A stretch of DNA of 64,000 bases from HRBIN16 sp049969495. GTDB lineage: Bacteria; Armatimonadota; HRBIN16. The position numbers were made by a program, and so were the translations under genes. Under the pieces are notes generated by a model. That model saw only the letters and a list, made by a program, of their open reading frames with translations. It did not search any database and had not been told where the DNA came from. This document shows positions 40,551 through 49,157 of this stretch, piece after piece. Numbering within the stretch: the first letter of the stretch is position 1; each line of letters starts with the position of its first letter. The stretch spans positions 1-64,000 of the forward strand of contig JBMFOT010000002.1 of NCBI GenBank assembly GCA_049969495.1, in the 5' to 3' direction.

Positions 40551-42200
40551 GTGCGCGGTCTCCATCCGAAGCTGTGGAGGATATGGTCGCTTGCCCTCAT
40601 CGGGCTGCCGGTATGCTGGTGGCTACAGCCTGTACCGGCGCTTCATCCTCTCCCCGTGTTACTGCTCCTGCTGTTGACCGTCTTGACGATGGCTCTGCCC
40701 GTTGGTCGGTTGGGCACGCGCAGGGTTCGCTTTGGCAGTGCGGTGGTTTTCTACGCTGCGCTACTGTACGGTGCGTGTGTGGGTGCAATGATTAGCCTGC
40801 TTGCCGGTGTAGCCGCACAGAGGCTGCGCCAGAGGGAGCAAAACGATATTGCTCTATACGCACCTGCGTTCGCTCTGTCCGTTCTGGTCAGCGGGGCGTT
40901 TTATTACTATCGCAGACAGGCTTATGGCGTCGTCCCCCAAAGCTGGTCGGATTGGCTGCGCCTGTTGGTGACGGCGGCATTATTCGTTGGGCTGCGTGTG
41001 GTATTGCTATGGTGGGGTGAAGGGAGGCGAAATGCTCACTGGCGACAGGTGGCGCGCGTCGAGCTCATTGTAGAGGCAGTGACGCTACCCACCGTGCTGG
41101 CAGCGTTGCTGGCGCAGAAGCAGTGGGGGTGGCTGTCGGTATTACCGGCGTGCTCGGCAGGGGCAGTAGGACTGGTGGCGACGCGCGCAATCATTCATGC
41201 TCACCAGGCGCAGCGTCAGGTGCGCGCTTTGCGAACGTTGCACTACCGCCTGATCGCCCATCTGCATCCAGACCGTTTGCTCCAGGACGTGGGCGAGGAG
41301 TTGCGTCGCCTGCTGGTTTTTGACCGACTGAGCCTGTGGATCTACTCGCGTCAGGAGGCGCACCTCCAGATTGTGGGTGTACATCCCCAGCGGGAACGGG
41401 CGGCTTTCCTCGCTTATCTTCCGGTGGAGGGTATTTTCAGCAAGGCGATAGACCAGCGCAAGCCTCTGGTACTCTCAGACATGTTGCGCGCACGTTTGCA
41501 CGAGGTCGCCGAGCACTTCGAAGGGCATCTGTTGATTATCCCGCTGACAGTGCACGAGTATCCATGGGGTATGCTGGTACTGGAACGCATGGCGCAACGC
41601 GAACCGTTTACGCACTCGGATTACGAGGCAATCCAGGTGCTGGTAGACCACCTGGCGATTCTGCTCGAGAACATGCGTCTCTACCGGCAGACGGCGGACA
41701 TGGCGATGCGTGACGGTCTGACAGGACTGCTGAACCACCGATGGCTGTACGAACGGCTGCAGGAAGAGACCTCTCGCTCGTCGCGTTACCACCACCCCAT
41801 GACGCTGCTGATGATAGACGTGGACTACTTCAAACGCTACAACGACACATACGGTCACCAGCAGGGTGATGAACTACTGCGCGTTCTGGCAAAGATACTT
41901 CAGCAGAACGTTCGCCAGAGCGACATAGTGGGCAGGTACGGTGGCGAGGAGTTCGCCATTATCTTGCCTGAAACCGATAAGGAGTGCGCTGGGGCTCTTG
42001 CCCGGAGGCTGTGCGAAGTAGTCGCAAGCACACCCTTCCCCGGCTACCCGGGTGGCGCACCGGTGCGTTGCACCATCAGCATCGGTGTGGCAAGCTATCC
42101 TGAGGATGGATTAACCGTCTCCGATCTGGTCGCCGCTGCAGATGCTGCCCTTTATCGGGCAAAGCGGCACGGCAGGAACCGGGTGGTGGTAGCGCCGTGA
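40551..42200 (+). CDS. membrane GAF-GGDEF diguanylate cyclase
   Basis: A 549-residue c-di-GMP synthase. About six hydrophobic helices (residues 10-215) form a MASE-like sensor; residues 225-375 look like a GAF domain (RRLLVFDRLSLWIYSRQEAHLQIVGV, GHLLIIPLTVHEYPWGMLVLER). The GGDEF domain (about 380-549) has DGLTGLLNHRWLYERLQEE, IDVDYFKRYNDTYGHQQGDE, the active site GGEEF and an upstream RQSD that fits the RxxD inhibitory site, so it should be active and feedback-controlled. GTG start. The 3' end overlaps the next gene by 4 bp (GTGA). Confidence 0.9.
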   Translation: MRGLHPKLWRIWSLALIGLPVCWWLQPVPALHPLPVLLLLLLTVLTMALPVGRLGTRRVRFGSAVVFYAALLYGACVGAMISLLAGVAAQRLRQREQNDIALYAPAFALSVLVSGAFYYYRRQAYGVVPQSWSDWLRLLVTAALFVGLRVVLLWWGEGRRNAHWRQVARVELIVEAVTLPTVLAALLAQKQWGWLSVLPACSAGAVGLVATRAIIHAHQAQRQVRALRTLHYRLIAHLHPDRLLQDVGEELRRLLVFDRLSLWIYSRQEAHLQIVGVHPQRERAAFLAYLPVEGIFSKAIDQRKPLVLSDMLRARLHEVAEHFEGHLLIIPLTVHEYPWGMLVLERMAQREPFTHSDYEAIQVLVDHLAILLENMRLYRQTADMAMRDGLTGLLNHRWLYERLQEETSRSSRYHHPMTLLMIDVDYFKRYNDTYGHQQGDELLRVLAKILQQNVRQSDIVGRYGGEEFAIILPETDKECAGALARRLCEVVASTPFPGYPGGAPVRCTISIGVASYPEDGLTVSDLVAAADAALYRAKRHGRNRVVVAP

Positions 42201-43003
42201 GGGAAGAGCTGGCAGCGGTAGTCACGGCGGGGGGGCGTATCGGCTGGGCGGACTTCTCACTCGCTGCCACACCGCTGGAATATGCTTCCTATGAAGAGTA
42301 TCCCTACGACTATCACGAGATTAAAGCGCTGCTTAAGGTGAGGGAGCGCACTCTCTTGGAGACGGTGCTGGACGCAATATGGCATACCGGAAGAGTGGAA
42401 GAGGTGGTGGTGGTCGGTAGTCCGTTTTTGCGCTACTGGGTAGACAGAGCCGGGGAGAGGTTGATACCGGAGAAGTTAGAAGCTCATGAAAACCTCATCG
42501 CCGGCTTACAGGCGGTAGCATATTATCCCAGAGTGCTGTATATCACCTCCGACCTGCCCTTCGTGACCGCAGAGGCAATCAATCACTTCATCGATGCCTG
42601 TCCGCTAGATGTCCAGCTTTGCTACGCGATAGTGCGGCGTGAGGCATTTGACGCGCGTTTCCCCAACTCACCCACCACCTACGCCCGCCTGAAGGATGGC
42701 GAGTTCGTGGCGGGGTGCGCCGTGATGATAGAGCCTGTTTCCCTGCTGGAGCGCGTGGAATGGATACGCCGGGTGGCACAGCGGCGGAAGAGCCTCTGGC
42801 GGTTGGCGCTGCTGGCGGGCTTCCGCGTGCTCTGGAGATATGCTACTCATCAGCTGACGGTAGCGGATGTGGAACGTCGTGCGGAGCAGCTTCTGGGGAT
42901 GCGCTGTCGGGCGGTAGAAAGCGAGCCGGAGCTGGCTTACGATATCGACACGCCGCAGGAGTACGCGTACGCACGGAGGCTCGCCGATGGCGGAGCTGAC
43001 TAA
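42197..43003 (+). CDS. MobA-like nucleotidyltransferase (NTP_transf_3)
   Basis: A 268-residue protein of the MobA-like nucleotidyltransferase fold, with AAVVTAGGRIG (nucleotide loop), KALLKVRERTLLETVLDAI, VEEVVVVGSP, LYITSDLPFVT (metal Asp) and the C-terminal YDIDTPQEYAYAR (DxDTPxD-like). The glycine loop is followed by an unusual EYASYEEYPYDYHEI insertion. GTG start overlapping the GGDEF stop by 4 bp, and its own end overlaps cdsA by 17 bp: three tightly coupled genes. Substrate unknown; an activated lipid head group or sugar is possible given the neighbour cdsA. Confidence 0.75.
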   Translation: MREELAAVVTAGGRIGWADFSLAATPLEYASYEEYPYDYHEIKALLKVRERTLLETVLDAIWHTGRVEEVVVVGSPFLRYWVDRAGERLIPEKLEAHENLIAGLQAVAYYPRVLYITSDLPFVTAEAINHFIDACPLDVQLCYAIVRREAFDARFPNSPTTYARLKDGEFVAGCAVMIEPVSLLERVEWIRRVAQRRKSLWRLALLAGFRVLWRYATHQLTVADVERRAEQLLGMRCRAVESEPELAYDIDTPQEYAYARRLADGGAD

Positions 43004-43853
43004 GCGCGTGCTGACCGCGCTGATCGGTATTCCGGTGTTCCTGCTCGCGCTGGCGGCACCGGCGGGGGGCACCTGGGTTGTGCTGGTGATGCTGATAGCG
43101 CTGCTGGGCACGGTGGAAATGCTGTCGGCGATAGAGAGAAGGTATCCCGAGGTGCGGGTAAACCGCCTGCTGGCGATGTTATCGGTATATCTGCCCTTCG
43201 ACGTCTGGCTGGACGCGCAACAGCAGGCTTCCTTTCTCTCATCCGCCCGGCTCACCGCTGTCGGCGCAGTGCTGGTGGCTTTCGCGTGGGAAGTATGGCA
43301 GGCGGAAAGGCGAAAGGGGTTATACGTGTGGCGAAACGTGGGTGCCGCCGCGCTCATCGCTTTATACCTCGGACTGCTACTGAGCACATGGGTGCATTTG
43401 CGTCTAATGAGCATGGGGTGCGCTCTGCAAGGGGAATGGTTATCGGATGGCGTTCGGCTGGTGCTGTTGACCTGTGCGTCGGTATGGGCGTGTGATACGG
43501 TAGCGTACTTTGTGGGCAAGCGGTTCGGGCAGAGGCGGATGGCTCCTTTGCTCAGCCCCAGCAAGAGCTGGGAAGGGGCGGGCGCAGGCGTGCTCGGCGG
43601 AACGGTAGCGGCTGTTCTGGTAGCGCCGTGGACAGGATTGTCACCGATATCTGCGCTGGTGCTGGGAGTGGCGTCGGCGTGCGCTGGGCAAATAGGCGAC
43701 CTGTTCGAAAGCGCGCTGAAGCGCGAGCTGGAGGTGAAAGACTTCGGCGGACTGCTTCCCGGTCATGGCGGGGTGATGGACCGACTGGATAGCCTGCTGT
43801 TCGCTTTACCGGTTGTTTACTTGCTGAGCCATTTTGTGCCGATTTGCTCGTAG
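42987..43853 (+). CDS. cdsA: phosphatidate cytidylyltransferase
   Basis: A 288-residue membrane enzyme that makes CDP-diacylglycerol from phosphatidate and CTP. About seven helices and the family signature: LLSPSKSWEGAGAGVLGG (about 190-208) and VKDFGGLLPGHGGVMDRLDSLLFALP near the C-terminus. ATG start inside the preceding gene (17-bp overlap). It normally sits in a lipid/isoprenoid cluster; here it follows a GGDEF protein and precedes two PilZ proteins. Confidence 0.93.
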   Translation: MAELTKRVLTALIGIPVFLLALAAPAGGTWVVLVMLIALLGTVEMLSAIERRYPEVRVNRLLAMLSVYLPFDVWLDAQQQASFLSSARLTAVGAVLVAFAWEVWQAERRKGLYVWRNVGAAALIALYLGLLLSTWVHLRLMSMGCALQGEWLSDGVRLVLLTCASVWACDTVAYFVGKRFGQRRMAPLLSPSKSWEGAGAGVLGGTVAAVLVAPWTGLSPISALVLGVASACAGQIGDLFESALKRELEVKDFGGLLPGHGGVMDRLDSLLFALPVVYLLSHFVPICS

Positions 43854-43923
43854 CTCTACCAGACAGTGAATCTCCTTGCGTGTGGAACGCCACTGATGAA
43901 GATTTCTAGAGAGAGGATTACGC

Positions 43924-44820
43924 ATGGCTGTTCTTTTAGCGGAGAGCATTGTGGTGCATCAGCCTCCTGCATGGTGGCAGCGCGCGCTGGCAGCCGACGG
44001 ACAGTCGTGGATATGGACAGGCACGCTGGTTATCAGCCTCACGCTCATCTCTATCCTTGCTTTGCGCTACGTGTACTTCCTCTGGTGGCTACACCGCATT
44101 CGCCTTCTGCGCGGACAGGGGTTGATATCCTCTTCGGAATTGCACATCGGGCAGTGTGCTTACCTGCAGCTGCTGGAAGGTACCGAGGAAGAACGCCTTC
44201 GCCGCTGGCGCACGATGGTGCGTCATCTGCGTCCTGATACGGTAGAAGTGGACCTGCCCATACCCGAAGAAGACAGCAAACGGTTTGCTCCGGGCACACG
44301 GGTTGTGCTTGCGGTGAACGCGATAGACAGCCTGTACATGATGGAAACCGAGGTGCTGGGTGTCGGGAGCGATGGGCCCCGCACTCTCAACCTGCGCAGG
44401 CAACCTCTGTTGCACCGGCTGCAGCGACGGCAGTTCGCGCGTGTAGAAGTGTTCGCGCCGGCTACAGTGGAGGTGGTTGGTGGCAAAGGCATCGGCCGGT
44501 ACGCGGGGGTGGTGCTGGACATCGGAGGGGGAGGTGTATGCCTGCAGGTACCGGTTGCCCCTGCGGTGGGAAGCGTAGTGCGTCTAGAGGCGCCGGAGCT
44601 ATCCGGTATCTTGCCAGAGTCGACGCGCCTGACAGTGGTTGGAGTCTCAGAAACGATGGTGGACGGACATCTGGAGTACCGTTTGCACTGTGCCTTTGCA
44701 GACCTGGACGCGGAGCACCTCGAGCACGTAGCGCGGTTTGTCCTGCAGAAGCAGCACGAAGCGATGGCGCAGCGGAGATGGCACGTGTCACAAGGCATGG
44801 GCACACAACGCGTTCGCTAA
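43924..44820 (+). CDS. PilZ-domain protein, YcgR-like, with membrane helix
   Basis: A 298-residue protein: a single membrane helix at about 34-56, a YcgR-type N-terminal flagellar brake domain (about 75-160) and a PilZ domain (about 160-275). The c-di-GMP motif RRQFARVEV (RRxxxR) is present, but the second motif reads DIGGGGV instead of D/NxSxxG, so binding may be altered. No SD of note before ATG 43924. A neighbouring GGDEF gene can supply c-di-GMP. Confidence 0.75.
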   Translation: MAVLLAESIVVHQPPAWWQRALAADGQSWIWTGTLVISLTLISILALRYVYFLWWLHRIRLLRGQGLISSSELHIGQCAYLQLLEGTEEERLRRWRTMVRHLRPDTVEVDLPIPEEDSKRFAPGTRVVLAVNAIDSLYMMETEVLGVGSDGPRTLNLRRQPLLHRLQRRQFARVEVFAPATVEVVGGKGIGRYAGVVLDIGGGGVCLQVPVAPAVGSVVRLEAPELSGILPESTRLTVVGVSETMVDGHLEYRLHCAFADLDAEHLEHVARFVLQKQHEAMAQRRWHVSQGMGTQRVR

Positions 44821-44888
44821 ACTGAAATTTCTTCTCTCTCCATCCGATAATTGCTACAGTAACATTTATAGCCAAGGGCGATGTTCCT

Positions 44889-45521
44889 GTGTTCCAGACA
44901 GGCGACCCGGTAGAGATACACTTCAAGATGGGGGATGCTCCCGTCACACTGCGCGGGAAGCTGGTTCAGATGGCACGTCCTCTGCTGGGGGTTCAGCTGA
45001 CGAACTCTCCGGCATGTGACGGCTCGATAAGACCCGGTATGACCGTGCTCATCGCCATCAGTGGGGGCACAGGGGTGTACACCTCAGAGGTTGTTGTCCA
45101 GCGCTGCGACATGACGTTGGGACAGCTTATTGTATCGGTGAACGGCTCGTTCCGCTTCCAGCAAAGGCGCCAACATGAACGTTACCCGTGCGACATGCAG
45201 GTGCGCCTGCGTGTGGTTGGAGACACCGAATGGACAAACGGGGTGTGCCGCGACATCTCGGCGGGAGGCGCCCGCATCTACCTGTCCCAGCAGTTTGTTC
45301 TGCGCTCCAACACGCTGGAAGTGGTTTTTATCTCGCCTACCAGCCAGCAGGCGGTGCGCGCCATCGCGGAGATAGTCAGAACAAGCAAACTGCTTAACGA
45401 CAGCGGATGGGAAATCGGCATACGCTTCACCGAGATGAACCGCATGGAGAAAATCCAGTTCGCGCGCCTACTACAACACTGGGCATCCCGTCAACAGCGC
45501 GATCCGGTGCGTCCTGATTAA
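44889..45521 (+). CDS. PilZ-domain protein
   Basis: A 210-residue soluble protein with an N-terminal beta domain (about 1-90) and a C-terminal PilZ domain with both c-di-GMP motifs: QRRQHERYPC (RxxxR) and DISAGGARI (DxSxxG). GTG start at 44889; the ribosome site is weak and the start may be off by a few codons. 68 bp after the YcgR-like gene. The 3' end overlaps the convergent gene by 4 bp. Probably a flagellar or pilus effector. Confidence 0.8.
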   Translation: MFQTGDPVEIHFKMGDAPVTLRGKLVQMARPLLGVQLTNSPACDGSIRPGMTVLIAISGGTGVYTSEVVVQRCDMTLGQLIVSVNGSFRFQQRRQHERYPCDMQVRLRVVGDTEWTNGVCRDISAGGARIYLSQQFVLRSNTLEVVFISPTSQQAVRAIAEIVRTSKLLNDSGWEIGIRFTEMNRMEKIQFARLLQHWASRQQRDPVRPD

Positions 45522-46282
45522 CCCGACGTCAGCTCCGCCAGCTTCTCCACCAGAACCGGCCCCTCAAACATCAGCGTTCCCTCCCCTATCGCCACCCGCT
45601 CGATACGAACAGGCGCCTTGATACCGGAGAGGTCTATCAGCGGGCGATTCAGGAACATGTCCGAAAGCAACTCGCGTACCTTCTCGGGCACGGAAAGCCC
45701 CACCACTTTGACCTCAGAGGCTTCAAACCACATCTGCGTACCCTCTTTCAGACGAAGTACGCCGCTCAACTCACCGGATATCTTCACGCCGAGACGGGTA
45801 TGCACGTCAACAGATAGCCTGACCTCGCCCGCACGACTGCGCACACGCAGGTTATCCAAACGAGAGACCACCAGATTCCACGGCGAGCGAACGGGCGGTA
45901 ACAGATCACTCAGGTAGGACTGCAGTACCTCGTCGCCCAACACGGCATGGAAAGAGCCTTGCTTCGCTTTGAGAGGGGAACCCCGGCGGTACTCCACCTC
46001 CTCCAGCTCTACTACCAGCTCACGCAGGGTGAGCCCCGGTTGAATCTCCACCCCCTCGCCCACGATTCGCGCCGCCTTCACCTTTCCCTGAAACATGCGC
46101 TCGTGCCTCCCCAGAAGAGTTGCGCGGTAACGCTTTGCCGGACCGATGAGACGAGGCAGCTGTGCTTCCACGCGCTTCTCCACCAATCGGCGCGGGTTGA
46201 TACCACAGCCGCTAATCGCCAGTGCTACAAGTAGACAAACCCCAAGCAGGATATGTTTCTGCTCTCGGATGGCGTTTTCCAT
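45518..46282 (-). CDS. DUF2993 (LmeA-like) lipoprotein
   Basis: A 254-residue exported protein with a lipoprotein signal (LLVALAISGCG, lipid-modified Cys at about 26) and a DUF2993/LmeA domain, a BPI-like lipid-binding fold (VEAQLPRLIGPAKRYRATLLG, GLTLRELVVELEEVEYRRGS, LLPPVRSPWNLVVSRLDNLRVR). In actinobacteria LmeA helps lipoglycan maturation. No strong ribosome site. Its end overlaps the convergent PilZ gene by 4 bp. Confidence 0.78.
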   Translation of the reverse strand: MENAIREQKHILLGVCLLVALAISGCGINPRRLVEKRVEAQLPRLIGPAKRYRATLLGRHERMFQGKVKAARIVGEGVEIQPGLTLRELVVELEEVEYRRGSPLKAKQGSFHAVLGDEVLQSYLSDLLPPVRSPWNLVVSRLDNLRVRSRAGEVRLSVDVHTRLGVKISGELSGVLRLKEGTQMWFEASEVKVVGLSVPEKVRELLSDMFLNRPLIDLSGIKAPVRIERVAIGEGTLMFEGPVLVEKLAELTSG

Positions 46283-46554
46283 AGAAGCGATGTCAAAACC
46301 CCGTACCAGTATACCCGATACCTGTTACGCGCTAAGTGGATGCGCATGAACATTTCAACGTGGCACACCCGGCTAAAGTCGTTTGCTTGCAAACGAAACC
46401 ATGCCTTCGCAGGGTTCTTAGCCAGCGCAGGCTGGCTTCGTTGGAGAAGGCGCGGCTGTGGCCGCAGACAGGTCGTGCCATTGGGTGAGGGGGCAACCCC
46501 GATTACGGTGTTTGATAATTTTCAAAAAATTTTTCAAAATTTTACCATAATCCC
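46283..46554. other. non-coding stretch with palindromes and TTTTCAAAA repeats
   Basis: Contains short inverted repeats (GTTTGCTTGCAAACG at 46381; CCAGCGCAGGCTGG at 46425) and, at 46519-46539, two TTTTCAAAA direct repeats 12 bp apart immediately upstream of the promoter, a candidate operator. No gene seen. Confidence 0.5.
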
Positions 46555-46583
46555 TTGATTTTTTGAATATGTTCATGTATAAT
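46555..46583 (+). promoter_or_regulatory. promoter of the DUF2089-DUF4097 pair
   Basis: TTGATT 46555-46560, 17 nt, TATAAT 46578-46583; start of transcription near 46590, leader about 17 nt carrying GGAGGTGAT. Confidence 0.8.
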
Positions 46584-46606
46584 CTAAAACAGTGGAGGTG
46601 ATAACG

Positions 46607-47008
46607 ATGTACTCCGTTCCTGCGAGATGCCCGGTATGCAACGGCAGTTTGCAAATTCGGGAAGTGGTGTGCGAAAGCTGTGGGACGCAGCTGCGTGGTC
46701 AGTTCTCAGCATCCACCTGCCGGTACTGCGGTCTGGATGCGGAGCAACGGCAGTTTCTGGAGGTGTTTCTGCGCTGTCGCGGTGTGTATAACTGCGTGGA
46801 GCGCGAACTGAACATCTCCTACCCGACGGTGAAAGCGCGGCTGGAGTCGCTATTGCAGGCGCTTGGGCTGTCGGCGGTTGGCGAAGAGAAGGCTGAAGAG
46901 ATGGATGTGCAGGAACGCCGGAAGGCGATTCTGGATGCGCTGGAGCGCGGCGACATCACCGCAGAAGAAGCGGCGGAAGAGCTGCGCCGGTTGCAGCAGG
47001 AGGTGTGA
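46607..47008 (+). CDS. DUF2089 zinc-ribbon / HTH regulator
   Basis: A 133-residue protein: a zinc ribbon (CPVCNGSLQIREVVCESCGTQ and CRYCG), a helix-turn-helix (LEVFLRCRGVYNCVERELNISYPTVKARLESLLQAL), and a C-terminal SHOCT-like helix pair (RRKAILDALERGDITAEEAAEELRRLQQEV). Such DUF2089 proteins are usually linked to DUF4097 proteins and may regulate them. Start ATG 46607 has GGAGGTGAT upstream. 4 bp upstream of the DUF4097 gene. Confidence 0.83.
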   Translation: MYSVPARCPVCNGSLQIREVVCESCGTQLRGQFSASTCRYCGLDAEQRQFLEVFLRCRGVYNCVERELNISYPTVKARLESLLQALGLSAVGEEKAEEMDVQERRKAILDALERGDITAEEAAEELRRLQQEV

Positions 47009-47012
47009 ACTC

Positions 47013-48185
47013 ATGAATGAGGAGCTGCAGAGAATCTTGCGCATGGTGCGCGAAGGTAAGTTGACCCCTGAACAGGCGCAGATGCTCATCGAGGCGTTGA
47101 TGGCGAAGCCGGGCGGAGGGAGGGGCAAACGCAAGGAAGAGACCGCTTTCGAAGAGGCGATGGAGCAGCTGCGTAAGGCCTTTCAGGGCGTGGACTGGCG
47201 GCGCATTCAGCACGAGTGGCGGCGTATCAGCGAGGAGATCCGCGAACAGACCCGCCGCGGCTGGGAGGAGGCTCAACGCGCCTTCCGCGGTATGGGACGC
47301 TGGGACATCGACTTGCGACTGGGCACGGTGCAGGATGTGGAGTTTGACCAGACGATAGACATTCCCGCGAGCGCACGCCTGATTGTGCAAAACGTGCTGG
47401 GTGACGTGCGCGTGCGTGGACAGGAGGGCGCCACACAAATGCGCGTGCACGCCGAGGGTGCTATCCGCGCTGAGGGTCCCGAACAAGCCGAACAGGGCGC
47501 AGGCGCATGGGCGCCGGTAATCGAACAGCGCGGCGACGTGGTCTTCGTGCGTGTGGCGCGGGCAGGCAAATTCGCCTCCGCCGACGTGGATATTACCGTG
47601 CCGACAGGCATCTCGGTGGAGATTCAATCCACAGCGGGCGACGTGACTGTGGAGGGCACGCGGGCGGCGGTCAGCGTGGAAAGCGCGAGCGGCGACATCA
47701 CCGTGCGTGAGGCAACCGACAAGGTGCGCCTTATCTCCGCCAGCGGCGACATCGTGCTGGAGCGAGCCGCAGCCGACAATGTGGACGTGCAAACACAAAG
47801 CGGCGACATCCGGTGCGATTCGTGCACCGGCGGGGAAGAGCTGCGGGCGCGCACGGCCAGCGGCGACATCGTCGCGCAGCAGCTGAGCGCAAAACGGGTT
47901 TCGCTCACTTCCGCCAGCGGCGATATTCGTCTGGAGTTCAGGGAGCCTTTCAGCGGAGAGGCGCACCTGCAGACCGCCAGCGGCGATGTGGCGGTGAGCC
48001 TGCCGCAGGGTTCGTACTGTACCGTGCGAGTCATCTCCACCGATGGGGAGGTGCAGAACCAGCTTGGCATCGCCCTGACGCGGAACGAACGCGGTGAATG
48101 GGAGGGCACATTCGGCACAGGTGTGGAGGCTGGCACGCTGGTAGCCCGGACTATTCGCGGCGATGTGATACTGCGCGCGGTCTAA
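47013..48185 (+). CDS. DUF4097 beta-helix protein (YvlB-like)
   Basis: A 390-residue protein. The N-terminus has a SHOCT-like helix pair (ELQRILRMVREGKLTPEQAQMLIEAL) matching the end of the upstream regulator, then a coiled region and, from about 165, a beta-helix of DUF4097 with at least five repeats of SASGDI/SGDI type. Members such as B. subtilis YvlB respond to envelope stress. Start 47013 with AGGAGGTG 8 nt upstream. No signal peptide or membrane helix seen. Terminator at 48227. Confidence 0.83.
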   Translation: MNEELQRILRMVREGKLTPEQAQMLIEALMAKPGGGRGKRKEETAFEEAMEQLRKAFQGVDWRRIQHEWRRISEEIREQTRRGWEEAQRAFRGMGRWDIDLRLGTVQDVEFDQTIDIPASARLIVQNVLGDVRVRGQEGATQMRVHAEGAIRAEGPEQAEQGAGAWAPVIEQRGDVVFVRVARAGKFASADVDITVPTGISVEIQSTAGDVTVEGTRAAVSVESASGDITVREATDKVRLISASGDIVLERAAADNVDVQTQSGDIRCDSCTGGEELRARTASGDIVAQQLSAKRVSLTSASGDIRLEFREPFSGEAHLQTASGDVAVSLPQGSYCTVRVISTDGEVQNQLGIALTRNERGEWEGTFGTGVEAGTLVARTIRGDVILRAV

Positions 48186-48226
48186 GCCTTTATCGCAACA
48201 GAACAACAACATACCCCCTGACCTTG

Positions 48227-48254
48227 GACGCTGGAAACACCCAGCGTCTTTTTT
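48227..48254 (+). terminator. intrinsic terminator after DUF4097 gene
   Basis: Stem GACGCTGG/CCAGCGTC (48227-48234 with 48241-48248), 6-nt loop, TTTTTT at 48249-48254. Confidence 0.92.
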
Positions 48255-48266
48255 CTTGCTGCATGG

Positions 48267-48309
48267 TTGACAGCACTGCGCCCGACGTGTTATCTTAAAC
48301 ACGTATAAT
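48267..48309 (+). promoter_or_regulatory. promoter region of the zinc-ribbon protein gene
   Basis: TTGACA at 48267-48272 followed after 18 nt by TATCTT (48291-48296); alternatively the perfect TATAAT at 48304-48309 with a poor -35. Which -10 is used is open. Confidence 0.5.
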
Positions 48310-48329
48310 CCGTTCAAGGGGGTCCAGCC

Positions 48330-49085
48330 ATGGCACAGCCGACCCGTGCTGAAGTGATCGAGGCGGAGCTGCAGCGCATTATCCCCATCGTCATCGTGGG
48401 GATTGTGGTGCTCCTTGTCGGGCTGTTTCTGCTATATCTGTCCACCATTGCTGCGTGGATGCCGTTTATCATCGGGGTGATTGTGACCATCGCGGGGGTG
48501 GGTATTGCAGGATACGGCGGGTGGCAGTATATGCAGCTGAATAACCTGCCCTCCTATCGGGCGATATGCCCCTACTGCGAGCAGCCGACGTTATTCCTTG
48601 CTCCACCAACGGAGGACTACTCCTGTGAGCACTGCCACAGGATCGTGGCAATAGAGGGAGGACAGGTGGTGCCGCCGCTGGTGCTGGTGTGCCGGCACTG
48701 TGGCACCCCACAGAAGGTGTCGCCTCGCGCGAAGATGTTTATCTGCGACAACTGTAACGGACAAAATGACCTCAAGCCCGCCAAACCCGACGTGGCAGCG
48801 GCTCCTGTGGGGGCAGCGGAAGAGAGCCTGGAGTACACCACTTATGACCTTGTGCTGGTAGATGCCGGACATAACACGGAAGAGGTTCTGGAGATACTTT
48901 GCGCCATCTTGTCGGCGCCACGCGACCACTGTCGGGGTATTCTAAAAGACCTGCCGATGGTGATTCTGGTAGACCTGCCCCGGCGCAAGGCGGATTCCTA
49001 TCGCCGAATGCTGCGTGAAGCAGGGGCAACTGCTGAGGTGCATCCCACCGGACAGTATCGCCCGCCCGCAAAGCAGGGTATGTAA
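48330..49085 (+). CDS. membrane protein with zinc ribbons and L7/L12-like C-terminal domain
   Basis: A 251-residue protein. Two membrane helices at about 18-40 and 43-65 (IPIVIVGIVVLLVGLFLLYL, FIIGVIVTIAGVGIAGYGG), then zinc ribbons with three or four CxxC pairs (CPYCEQ, CEHCH, CRHCG, CDNCNG) and, from about 178, YDLVLVDAGHNTEEVLEILCAI...VILVDLPRRKADSYRRMLREAGATAEV, which resembles the C-terminal domain of ribosomal protein L7/L12. AAGGGGG site before the ATG. Function unknown; such L7/L12-like domains bind partner proteins. Confidence 0.75.
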   Translation: MAQPTRAEVIEAELQRIIPIVIVGIVVLLVGLFLLYLSTIAAWMPFIIGVIVTIAGVGIAGYGGWQYMQLNNLPSYRAICPYCEQPTLFLAPPTEDYSCEHCHRIVAIEGGQVVPPLVLVCRHCGTPQKVSPRAKMFICDNCNGQNDLKPAKPDVAAAPVGAAEESLEYTTYDLVLVDAGHNTEEVLEILCAILSAPRDHCRGILKDLPMVILVDLPRRKADSYRRMLREAGATAEVHPTGQYRPPAKQGM

Positions 49086-49086
49086 C

Positions 49087-49114
49087 AAAAAAGCCCCCCT
49101 TCTACAGAAGGGGG
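49087..49114 (-). terminator. intrinsic terminator of the B12-switched prepilin gene
   Basis: Palindrome CCCCCTTCT/AGAAGGGGG (49095-49114) followed on the minus strand by CTTTTTT (49093-49087). It lies 43 bp after the prepilin stop and makes that gene monocistronic. Confidence 0.85.
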
Positions 49115-49157
49115 TATGACATTTCAACGCACTATATGCAGGAGGAACTCGTAAGAC

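Noticed and set aside
46956..48317. 453-codon minus-strand frame opposite the DUF4097 gene
   Set aside because: Antisense of the SGDI repeats; Ala/His-rich with no known fold, and it runs through the terminator at 48227.
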